A DNA stretch of 5,965 nucleotides. It comes from Actinomycetota bacterium (GTDB lineage Bacteria; Actinomycetota; CADDZG01; WHSQ01). Position 1 is the first letter of the stretch. Each line of letters begins with the position of its first letter. The notes under the pieces are model-generated. The model saw only the letters and a list, made by a program, of their open reading frames with translations. It was not told the DNA's origin and ran no database searches. Of the stretch, positions 1-4,634 are shown piece by piece. A program made the translations under genes and the position numbers. The stretch covers positions 1 to 5,965 of the forward strand of contig JACDBF010000233.1 in assembly GCA_013695055.1 (NCBI GenBank). The letters run 5' to 3'.

Positions 1-84
1 CACCGGCGGCGTCGCCAGCGCGCCCTCGGCAAGCTCACACCGATCGAGTTCGAAGCCGTTCACGAGGTTGCTTATGCAGCGTGA
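1..84 (+). CDS. IS3-family-type transposase (OrfB), C-terminal end only
   Basis: Reading from base 1 in frame 1 gives 27 codons and a TGA at 82-84. The translation includes RRRRQRALGKLTPIEFE, which matches the conserved tail of IS3-family OrfB transposases (the R-R-x-x-x-x-L-G-x-L-T-P-x-E-F/Y-E block at the end of the rve integrase domain). The protein would cut and join DNA ends of its insertion sequence. The catalytic DDE residues lie upstream, outside the window, so intactness cannot be judged. The gene is cut by the window edge, not necessarily in the genome. The sequence after the stop contains two copies of GTCAACC (90-96 and 104-110) and a candidate terminal repeat. The family call rests only on this short tail. 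Confidence 0.72.
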   Translation, partial: HRRRRQRALGKLTPIEFEAVHEVAYAA

Positions 85-107
85 ATACTGTCAACCCCGC
101 GAGTCAA

Positions 108-128
108 CCGAAGTGGGGGCAGTCCCCT
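108..128. repeat. candidate right terminal inverted repeat of the IS
   Basis: About 25-45 bases after the transposase stop, the sequence AAGTGGGGGCAGTCCC has the look of an IS3-family right end (the complement begins GGACTGCCCCC). The matching left end lies outside the window, so the exact terminus and any target duplication cannot be set. Confidence 0.3.
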
Positions 129-133
129 CCGTT

Positions 134-155
134 TGTTGGATTCTTGTTGGATATC
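134..155 (+). repeat. 11-bp tandem direct repeat pair (TGTTGGAT type)
   Basis: Two adjacent 11-bp units, TGTTGGATTCT (134-144) and TGTTGGATATC (145-155), share TGTTGGAT at their start. The period and orientation match the pair upstream of the intact integrase (5762-5783). This suggests an arm-type integrase binding site left by an earlier element. Confidence 0.6.
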
Positions 156-392
156 AGGCCAAAGGTGCTGGTCAGAGAACCGTGACCTGCACTCAGCACA
201 TACAGGGGTCAGACACAAAGCCGCAGGTAGAAAGCACGCTCTTGACCTGCGATCTGGTGGATCGCCGACCCCTGGGTCGTAAGGGCGGCTCGGAGGAATT
301 CGTCTAACAGCGCAAGCACATGTTTTTTCGCAGTTCAGAGGCACTTTCTGCATAGTCTCACCTAGGCCCTCTTGATCCCTTCGATCCACGTC

Positions 393-414
393 TGTTGGAT
401 ATTCGTTGGATTTC
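393..414 (+). repeat. 11-bp tandem direct repeat pair (TGTTGGAT type)
   Basis: The units are TGTTGGATATT (393-403) and CGTTGGATTTC (404-414), with the same octamer, period and orientation as at 134-155. The pair ends 25 bp before the nitrilase stop codon, so it could mark a cargo boundary. It shows no terminator features. Confidence 0.6.
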
Positions 415-439
415 CCGGACTCCGACCCCTGCACTCGAA

Positions 440-1411
440 CTAGGGTTCGCCTTCGGCGACCTCGAAGGCGCGGAAGTCGGTCACGATCGGGCGCGTACTT
501 GTGTCGACGCCGAGCCGAAAGACGTCGGGCCGGTGGTAGTGACCGGTCGGGTCGAACATGCGGCGAGCTGCATGAACCTCCGCAAGATCAACCTCCGCGT
601 AGAGAACTGCCTCTTCGTGCCTGATCGGGCCCGCCAGCACTTCACCGCTCGGCGCGACGATGACGCTGTTGCCCGGCTCGGGCCATTCGTTGTCCTCTCC
701 TCCTTCTTCTTTCCGGTACACGCGCTCTCGGTCAGGAAAGTGCGGAGGGATCTGATCTATGTGGACGCAGGGATTGATCCCTACAACATAGCAACGACCT
801 TCGCGCGCTATGTGACGCATCGTCGCGATCCAGGAGTCACTCGGGGCAAGCGTGGGAGCGAACCAGATGTCCACACCTTGGGAATACATGAAGAAACGCG
901 CCAAGGGCATGTAGTTCTCCCAGCAGATGAGCCCTCCAACCCTTCCAAAAGGAGTCGCGTAGGTGTGAAGCGTGGATCCATCCCCCATGCCCCACACAGT
1001 TCGCTCCGCCCCCGTGGGAACGAGCTTGCGGTGCTTCCCCAGCAGGCTGCCGTCAGACCCGAAATAGAGGACCGTGTTGAAGATCGTCGTTCCATGCGGC
1101 TCGCGCTCGTCGATCCCGACGATCACGTAGACGCCGGCGTCCCGGGCGGCCTGCGCAATGGTGTCCGTTGTGGCGCTTGGAACGACGACGGCTTGATCGA
1201 CAAGCAGCGCGTACCAAGCCTCATCTCGGTCCCAGATCGGCACGGCGTCGATCCAGATGGGATTACCCGGGATGAACACCTCAGGGAAAGCCACGATGCC
1301 CGCGCCGTTGGCGGCGGCTTCCTTGATCAGGATCAGGGTCCTGGCGAGGGTGGCTTCGCGGTCCATGAGGACGTACGCAGCTTGAACAGCCGCAACCGTC
1401 TCGCGTCCCAT
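440..1411 (-). CDS. nitrilase (carbon-nitrogen hydrolase superfamily)
   Basis: This 323-residue protein is full length for a nitrilase, an enzyme that hydrolyses an organic nitrile to the carboxylic acid and ammonia. The catalytic residues are visible: Glu44 in FPEVFIPG, Lys129 in KHRKLVPTGAER, with the supporting Glu136, and the nucleophile Cys163 in GGLICWENYMPLAR. The last block fits the nitrilase active-site signature, and CWENYMPLAR with TVWGMGDGSTL points to true nitrilases or cyanide hydratases rather than amidases. The exact substrate (aliphatic, arylacetonitrile or cyanide) cannot be told from sequence. There is no signal peptide, so it is cytoplasmic, and family members usually form spiral oligomers. 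The ATG at 1411 is preceded by a purine-rich GGAAGGAAGG, a good ribosome site. The gene stands alone, with repeat-rich non-coding DNA on both sides, suggesting acquisition as cargo. Confidence 0.95.
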   Translation of the reverse strand: MGRETVAAVQAAYVLMDREATLARTLILIKEAAANGAGIVAFPEVFIPGNPIWIDAVPIWDRDEAWYALLVDQAVVVPSATTDTIAQAARDAGVYVIVGIDEREPHGTTIFNTVLYFGSDGSLLGKHRKLVPTGAERTVWGMGDGSTLHTYATPFGRVGGLICWENYMPLARFFMYSQGVDIWFAPTLAPSDSWIATMRHIAREGRCYVVGINPCVHIDQIPPHFPDRERVYRKEEGGEDNEWPEPGNSVIVAPSGEVLAGPIRHEEAVLYAEVDLAEVHAARRMFDPTGHYHRPDVFRLGVDTSTRPIVTDFRAFEVAEGEP

Positions 1412-1616
1412 GAGCGCCTTCCTTCCGGGGTAATTGGACTTGAAGTTGCCCCTGTTTGCTAGACACTTTCCGATTGGGTCAACTGCATCCTAGCTTCCTG
1501 CTCCTCTTCAAACTCACGCCCCACGACAACTCAGGCGTTCTTCCGGCCCGGATTCCTTTGGGTCCGTCGAGCAGGTCACAACGAACGCCACAGGCGCGTC
1601 GGTCAATTCTCGCTGG
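1412..1616. other. non-coding region upstream of nitrilase
   Basis: Apart from the ribosome site and the weak promoter candidate, nothing coding is recognisable on either strand. A small imperfect hairpin near 1550-1568 is the only other structure seen. Confidence 0.5.
1456..1482 (-). promoter_or_regulatory. possible nitrilase promoter
   Basis: On the minus strand, TTGACC (1477-1482) is followed after 15 bp by TAGCAA (1456-1461), about 45 bp upstream of the nitrilase ATG. The spacing is shorter than ideal and the -10 box is weak. This is a pattern match only. Confidence 0.25.
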
Positions 1617-1641
1617 ATGTTGGATGTGTTGGATTTCGCGC
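1617..1641 (+). repeat. TGTTGGAT repeat pair, first copy of a 25-bp direct repeat
   Basis: TGTTGGATG (1618-1626) is followed by TGTTGGATTTC (1627-1637), a 9-bp period. The whole block 1617-1641 recurs at 1680-1704 with 3 mismatches in 25 bases, both ending GGATTTCGCGC. An extra TGGAT sits just before it at 1614. This resembles clustered arm-type integrase sites. Confidence 0.65.
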
Positions 1642-1679
1642 TTTCAGCAACCTGATTCCGGAGAGCAAACTTCATTCCG

Positions 1680-1704
1680 ATGTTGGATTTTGTGGATTTC
1701 GCGC
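1680..1704 (+). repeat. TGTTGGAT repeat pair, second copy of the 25-bp direct repeat
   Basis: TGTTGGATTT (1681-1690) is followed by TGTGGATTTC (1691-1700). The block is offset exactly 63 bp from the 1617-1641 copy. Its end lies about 72 bp from the 3' end of the tRNA-Val-like fragment, nearly the same gap as between the repeats at 5783 and the tRNA-Arg 3' end at 5855. Confidence 0.65.
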
Positions 1705-1707
1705 CGC

Positions 1708-1725
1708 GTTGAACATCTGTTCGAC
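1708..1725. repeat. short inverted repeat
   Basis: GTTGAAC (1708-1714), a 4-base loop ATCT, and GTTCGAC (1719-1725) form a 7-bp stem with one G-U pair. It sits between the repeat block and the tRNA fragment. Its role is unknown; a protein-binding dyad within an attachment region is one possibility. Confidence 0.35.
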
Positions 1726-1772
1726 ATGCGAGGAGACTCTGAGAAAACCCGCCGACCTGGTCGTTTGCGTTG

Positions 1773-1814
1773 TGGGCGGTGACGGGTTCGAACCGCCGAC
1801 CCCTGCGTTGTCAG
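1773..1814 (-). pseudogene. 3' half of a tRNA-Val(GAC)-like gene, probable attachment-site scar
   Basis: Read on the minus strand, the fragment has an anticodon loop CTGACAA (GAC at 1810-1812), anticodon 3' strand CGCAG, variable loop GGGTC, T-arm GGCGG-TTCGAAC-CCGTC, acceptor 3' strand ACCGCCC and discriminator A at 1773. The T-arm and acceptor match bacterial tRNA-Val genes. Beyond 1814, the required anticodon 5' strand (CTGCG) is absent (the sequence reads CCTCA), and no D-arm or 5' acceptor strand follows. Loss of tRNA identity exactly in the anticodon loop is a usual crossover point for tyrosine recombinases. The fragment is therefore best read as a displaced 3' half (attL or attR), not a functional tRNA. 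No CCA is encoded. Confidence 0.72.
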
Positions 1815-1927
1815 TGAGGAGCAGGGCAAAGACGCTAGCAGGACAAATCCTCGCTTTCCCTGATCGGGGACTATATTTTCCAGATGTCGTGAGGTGTCGG
1901 GACGTTGCCTGTATTGTGCTCGTCTGA

Positions 1928-1949
1928 GGAACAAGAAGGGAACAAGGCA
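1928..1949 (-). repeat. 11-bp tandem direct repeat pair (TTGTTCC type on minus strand)
   Basis: GGAACAAGAAG (1928-1938) is followed by GGAACAAGGCA (1939-1949), sharing GGAACAAG. On the minus strand these read CTTGTTCC toward the tRNA-Val scar. The 11-bp period equals that of the other repeat pairs but the sequence differs, so it may be the arm site of a second integrase type on the opposite side of the same core. Confidence 0.5.
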
Positions 1950-1970
1950 AGCCCGAAAATAATGTGAACA

Positions 1971-1987
1971 GCCAGGTGTCGCCTGGC
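1971..1987. repeat. small hairpin
   Basis: GCCAGG (1971-1976), a 5-base loop and CCTGGC (1982-1987) form a perfect 6-bp stem. No T-run follows on either strand, so a terminator role is not supported. Confidence 0.35.
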
Positions 1988-2145
1988 GAAGAGCCCTACA
2001 CCGGAGCGGCTGCACGACGACGTTTCACAGGAAGCCCCGATCCGGCCCACCGAGAGCGCGAGCCATGGGACCCAGGGCGCAGGGCGCGACCCCGAAGACG
2101 AGGGTGGAGAGCGCCTGGGAGGGCGACAGCTGCCACCAAAGGAGT

Positions 2146-2436
2146 GGCCCGCCAGAATCCGGGCTCTGACGCGCGCAGCTGTTCGGCCCAGGCGATCTCA
2201 TCTCCGGCCAGACGCTCCGTGACGCATGCGAGGGCCTGCAGCTGAGCGCGGAGCCATCGCGTGCGATCTGGTTCGAGATTCTCCGAAGGCAAACCGTCGA
2301 GCAGCGCCTCTGCTCCTTCTTTGAGCGCTCCGGCTTGCTCGGGTTCCTCGACATCCACGCGGGCGCGCAGCTCCGGTGGCCCGAAGTAGACGTCTATGAA
2401 GCCGTCGATGTGACGGCCGACCCTAAGGCATAAGGA
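2146..2436 (-). pseudogene. N-terminal fragment of a conserved protein of unknown function
   Basis: The minus-strand frame reads LRVGRHIDGFIDVYFGPPEL (about 2365-2424), then LRAQLQALACVTERLAGDEIAWAEQ ending near 2179. The G-R-H-x-x-G-F-x-D-x-Y-x-G-P-P-E-L start, and the later Q-L-x-A-L-x-x-V-x-x-x-L-A-G segment, recall the beginning of a family of roughly 400-residue uncharacterised bacterial proteins whose later part, as I recall it, is peptidase-like. Only the first hundred or so residues are present. After AWAEQ the frame runs on for about 60 codons of Arg/Pro/Ala-rich sequence unlike the family, and no ATG with a ribosome site precedes the conserved start. The only start in the frame, a GTG at 2358, lies inside the conserved region. 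This is a truncated remnant. Family recognition is from memory and moderate. Confidence 0.5.
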
Positions 2437-2487
2437 GCACGCAACGTTCGGGAAGCGACGGCATCCGCCGAAAGTTTAAGCCCCTTC

Positions 2488-2525
2488 TTGGAACGCACGC
2501 GTTGTCAAACGACGCTCCGTTCCAA
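2488..2525. repeat. strong two-part hairpin
   Basis: The outer stem is TTGGAACG (2488-2495) with CGTTCCAA (2518-2525), 8 bp perfect. The inner stem is GCGTTG (2499-2504) with CGACGC (2510-2515), 6 bp with one G-U, around a TCAAA loop. No T-run follows on either strand. It could be an IS or MITE end, a protein-binding dyad, or part of a terminator. Confidence 0.5.
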
Positions 2526-2592
2526 AGGAGCGTCCATGCAATCCCCCATGACGTGCGGAGTGACCACGGCCGGCCCGGAGCGCGCGCATCGT

Positions 2593-2702
2593 TCAGGTCC
2601 TATTTCGCAGCGTGAGGTGCTCCTCCGGATACGGCGGGCGCGCGACTTGCTCCCCTGTGGACTCCTTTCCCTGAGCTCGCGCTCAGTCTTACGGTGTCCA
2701 CC
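2593..2702 (-). mobile_element. decayed left end of an IS3-type element with start of OrfA
   Basis: On the minus strand, from 2702, the sequence begins GGTGGACACCGTAAG, like an IS3-family left end. After about 50 bp, a 19-codon frame (2652 down to a TGA at 2593-2595) contains RPPYPEEHLTLRN. That recalls the R-x-x-Y-P-x-E-F start typical of the IS3 OrfA DNA-binding protein, but it has no ATG and stops early. The end is structured: GTGGAC (2657-2662) pairs with GTCCAC (2696-2701), and CTGAGC (2671-2676) with GCTCAG (2681-2686). A dead IS fragment fits best. A chance hairpin next to an unrelated frame is the alternative. Confidence 0.33.
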
Positions 2703-2757
2703 TAACCGGGACAACTCCAGCAGTTCACCTTGTACGACGTCTTCGAATGCCTCTTGC

Positions 2758-2958
2758 TCAAAGTCGAGCGGAATATTTGATCGGTGTCGGATCGCTCGGA
2801 GTTTCGATGATCTCCGCATACCGTTCAAAGACCTGAAGCGGCTCGATGCTCGGGTCGTCGAGTACATCTCCTAGGTACTCAAGCCAGCGCATGTCATCCT
2901 CGAGGGCGGTTGTCCCGCCAACTCGATCGCTAAACGCGACTCTTTGTGAATCCAACAT
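2758..2958 (-). CDS. small hypothetical protein, possibly truncated
   Basis: This 66-residue frame reads MLDSQRVAFSDRVGGTTALE, continues with MRWLEYLGDVLDDPSIEPLQ, and ends IKYSARL. The acidic, leucine-rich composition looks like real protein up to about residue 55 (ETPSDP). The last dozen residues look arbitrary. The coding signal then seems to move to another frame (PLDFEQEAFEDVVQGELLEL, about 2719-2778), before the candidate IS end at 2702. I do not recognise the family. The ATG at 2958 has no clear ribosome site, an in-frame TGA lies just upstream, and no membrane segment or signal peptide is seen. It may be a gene broken by a frameshift and insertion. Confidence 0.4.
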   Translation of the reverse strand: MLDSQRVAFSDRVGGTTALEDDMRWLEYLGDVLDDPSIEPLQVFERYAEIIETPSDPTPIKYSARL

Positions 2959-3592
2959 GACAAGTCAAAGTTGGGCCCGTGTCCCACTCCCTCGCCCCAG
3001 TCAGCCCAGTAGCTGGGGATGCAAACCGTGCGCGGTCGACGAGGTCGGGGCCAAGTCCCCCGATCGAATGTGCCTGCAGAACTCGCCGGCGCGTGCTGTG
3101 GCGACTCAAGTTCGTGTTCAGGGGTGAAACAGAGCTGAGTCTCGAGCCCCTCCCGCCGGCCGATTTCGGCTGCCGGTGCACCACCTCAGGGCCGATCGTC
3201 GCTCCGCCTTCCGCGACGCTCACGAGAGCCCCTGTCGCATCTCCGCTTGGAGAAGCATCCAGCACAAAGGCCCCTACATCCGGCGAGATCGTGAGCCGCT
3301 CCCCCGGCACGACCGCTTCGAGGCACCGGACTTCAGCCAAACCAGGGTGACGCAGAGCTGCAATCGCTAGGTAGTCGCCGCTGGTGTCTTCGACTGCCGA
3401 AAGAAGAATCGGAGGTCCCGTAGGGTCAGTAGTGACCCGATTCCAAGGGTGGCCATTCCTCCTGTATCGGCAGTCGCCGGGCCCGGCGGTGGAAGATCGC
3501 TGACAGGGCGGAGGGAAACAGAAACCCGCACAGATGGCGAGCGCGCTGTCGGTGCCCCGACGGTCGGGAGCGCTCGAGGAGCTTCCCTCCAT
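2930..3592 (-). CDS. doubtful open frame, unknown product
   Basis: The frame is open for 220 codons. Only its middle, roughly residues 60-150, resembles protein: PPILLSAVEDTSGDYLAIAA, then VRCLEAVVPGERLTISPDVG, with alternating hydrophobic residues that suggest beta strands. The first 50 residues are rich in Ser, Arg, Cys and Pro, and the ATG at 3592 has no ribosome site. The end overlaps the start of the 2758-2958 frame by 29 bp. There are no motifs, signal peptide or membrane segments that I can name. It may be a decayed gene whose N-terminal part is out of frame, or a chance open frame in GC-rich DNA. Confidence 0.22.
   Translation of the reverse strand: MEGSSSSAPDRRGTDSALAICAGFCFPPPCQRSSTAGPGDCRYRRNGHPWNRVTTDPTGPPILLSAVEDTSGDYLAIAALRHPGLAEVRCLEAVVPGERLTISPDVGAFVLDASPSGDATGALVSVAEGGATIGPEVVHRQPKSAGGRGSRLSSVSPLNTNLSRHSTRRRVLQAHSIGGLGPDLVDRARFASPATGLTGAREWDTGPTLTCHVGFTKSRV
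2995..3018. repeat. small inverted repeat
   Basis: CCCCAG (2995-3000) and CTGGGG (3013-3018) are perfectly complementary around a 12-base loop. No T-run follows. Function is not evident. Confidence 0.3.
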
Positions 3593-3629
3593 CCATGTCG
3601 AGGTCGAGGCTTGCGCAGGTTGAAAGACT

Positions 3630-3653
3630 GTCCTGCGGGGCCGCTCGCAGGAC
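3630..3653. repeat. perfect 8-bp hairpin upstream of the VOC gene
   Basis: GTCCTGCG (3630-3637) and CGCAGGAC (3646-3653) are perfect complements around an 8-base loop, 70 bp before the VOC start. No T-run follows on the plus strand. On the minus strand the stem is followed by AGTCTTTC, only weakly terminator-like. It could be an operator or a leader structure for the VOC gene. Confidence 0.5.
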
Positions 3654-3723
3654 CCGTTCGTCGGTCATCTATGCTGCGTTCGCAAAGGGACCGCCTGGAA
3701 ACGCACAGACGATAGGAGCAGGC

Positions 3724-4443
3724 ATGGGCTACCCAGTGACGTGGTTCGACCTAGGGGCGGCAAACGTTCAACCTCTAAAGAAGTTCTACGGCGAGCTGTT
3801 CCGCTGGACACTCGAGACTGCTGCCGAGACCTACACGAGGATCGATACCCGGGGTGGTTCCGGTATGACCGGGGGTATAGGGCGGAGCGGTACCGGCGAG
3901 CCATGGGTCGCGTTCTATGTTGAGGTCGACGATCCTCAAGCTGTGCTGGATCGGGCCGAATCGATGGGGGCCAAGACGGTTGTGCCGGTGACCGAGCTTC
4001 CCGCGGTGACGTTCGCGATGTTCAACGACCCCGACGGCCTGCTCATCGGGTTGATGAAGCCCATGGCCGGGGACTCGGGGCCTTCGGATGGCGAGGGTGA
4101 GGCTGTTGATTGGTTCGAGGTCCTAGGCACGGATGCCTCTCGGACCCAATCCTTCTATCGCGAGCTGTTCGGATGGAACGTCGACGAGGACACCAACTAC
4201 GCCATGGTCGACACAGGCGCCGGCCGTGGCGCCGCAGGCGGGATCGGGGCCTCGGACAAAGGCACGACCTGGGCCACGGTCTATGCGAGTGTCGACGACG
4301 TCGAGAAGTACCTCACGAGAGCCGAGGAGCTCGGCGGGCAACGGGTGTACGGGCCTCTCGACGTTGGTGACAACACGAAGACGGGTGCTTTCCGGGACCC
4401 CGTAGGTAACGTCTTCGGGCTCTATCACTACACCGCGCCGTAG
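3724..4443 (+). CDS. VOC-family protein with two glyoxalase/bleomycin-resistance domains
   Basis: I choose the ATG at 3724 (239 residues) because AGGAG at 3715-3719 lies at proper spacing and the domain begins at once. The earlier in-frame ATG at 3595 would add 43 Arg/Ala-rich residues without homology. Two tandem VOC modules are visible. Residues about 3-113 carry VTWFDL, LKKFYGELFRW, WVAFYVEVDD and FNDPDGLLIGL. Residues about 127-236 carry VDWFEVLGTD, SFYRELFGWNV, WATVYASVDD and FRDPVGNVFGLYHY. They are joined by an acidic linker. Such fused modules pair to make one cavity that binds small molecules or antibiotics, sometimes with a metal. I do not see the classic His/Glu ligand set of glyoxalase I, so substrate and activity are open. 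The protein is cytoplasmic, with no signal peptide. The gene is convergent with the integrase, and its base composition is ordinary. Confidence 0.9.
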   Translation: MGYPVTWFDLGAANVQPLKKFYGELFRWTLETAAETYTRIDTRGGSGMTGGIGRSGTGEPWVAFYVEVDDPQAVLDRAESMGAKTVVPVTELPAVTFAMFNDPDGLLIGLMKPMAGDSGPSDGEGEAVDWFEVLGTDASRTQSFYRELFGWNVDEDTNYAMVDTGAGRGAAGGIGASDKGTTWATVYASVDDVEKYLTRAEELGGQRVYGPLDVGDNTKTGAFRDPVGNVFGLYHYTAP

Positions 4444-4466
4444 GAGCCAAACCGAGCTTGCCGATC

Positions 4467-4491
4467 AACCCCTGCGATGGGACTAGGGGTT
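4467..4491. terminator. hairpin between convergent VOC and integrase genes
   Basis: AACCCCT (4467-4473) and AGGGGTT (4485-4491) form a perfect 7-bp stem with an 11-base loop, 24 bp after the VOC stop and between two convergent genes. A terminator role is suggested by position, but there is no strong T-run. Confidence 0.35.
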
Positions 4492-4634
4492 ACCTACTGC
4501 GCTTTGGACGGAACAAGGCAAGTGCGGTCCCGAACTCCCACGCGGAGGAATACGCGGAACGCGGGAGCAAGCAAATGGCGTTTCCGAACATTCCTTCTCC
4601 TACCAAAGTGGCCCTTCACAGGGGTGCTACCTCG

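Larger units (their letters stand above)
85..439. other. non-coding stretch between transposase and nitrilase
   Basis: No frame here gives a convincing protein. It holds the candidate IS end, two pairs of 11-bp TGTTGGAT-type tandem repeats (134-155 and 393-414), and two copies of the decamer CCGACCCCTG (265-274 and 422-431), which recurs at 1796-1805 inside a tRNA-Val-like fragment. The reverse complement of 256-280 faintly resembles the region from the T-stem start to the anticodon loop of a tRNA (variable loop GGGTC), but it has no TTCGAA loop and no acceptor, so it is not called as a tRNA fragment. The likely content is insertion and recombination debris. Confidence 0.55.
1815..2145. other. 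non-coding stretch right of the tRNA fragment
   Basis: I see no convincing gene. It contains the GGAACAAG tandem pair (1928-1949), an AT-richer patch around 1870-1885 and a hairpin at 1971-1987. The last part, 1996-2145, continues the frame of the neighbouring gene fragment but no longer resembles its family. Confidence 0.45.

Noticed and set aside
68..307. 79-codon plus-strand frame after the transposase
   Set aside because: It starts inside the transposase tail in another frame, has no ribosome site, and its composition matches non-coding DNA.
418..440. tRNA-like stretch next to the nitrilase stop
   Set aside because: It shares CCGACCCCTG with the tRNA-Val fragment but has no TTCGAA loop or acceptor strand, so it is not called as tRNA.
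395..1462. 355-codon plus-strand open frame
   Set aside because: It is antisense to the nitrilase, which has a full active-site set and a ribosome site. The plus frame is Arg/Asp-rich with no motif.
1644..2015. Open frames on both strands across 1644-2015 (reading GFEPPTP on plus and GVGGSNPSP on minus)
   Set aside because: These peptides are the well-known false translations of tRNA 3' ends. They come from the tRNA-Val fragment and are not proteins.
1964..2245. 93-codon plus-strand frame
   Set aside because: It is antisense to the conserved-protein fragment, very Arg/Ala/Pro-rich and without motifs.
3595..3723. Longer N-terminus for the VOC protein from the ATG at 3595
   Set aside because: The added residues lack homology and cover the 3630-3653 hairpin, whereas the ATG at 3724 has AGGAG at proper spacing directly before the domain.
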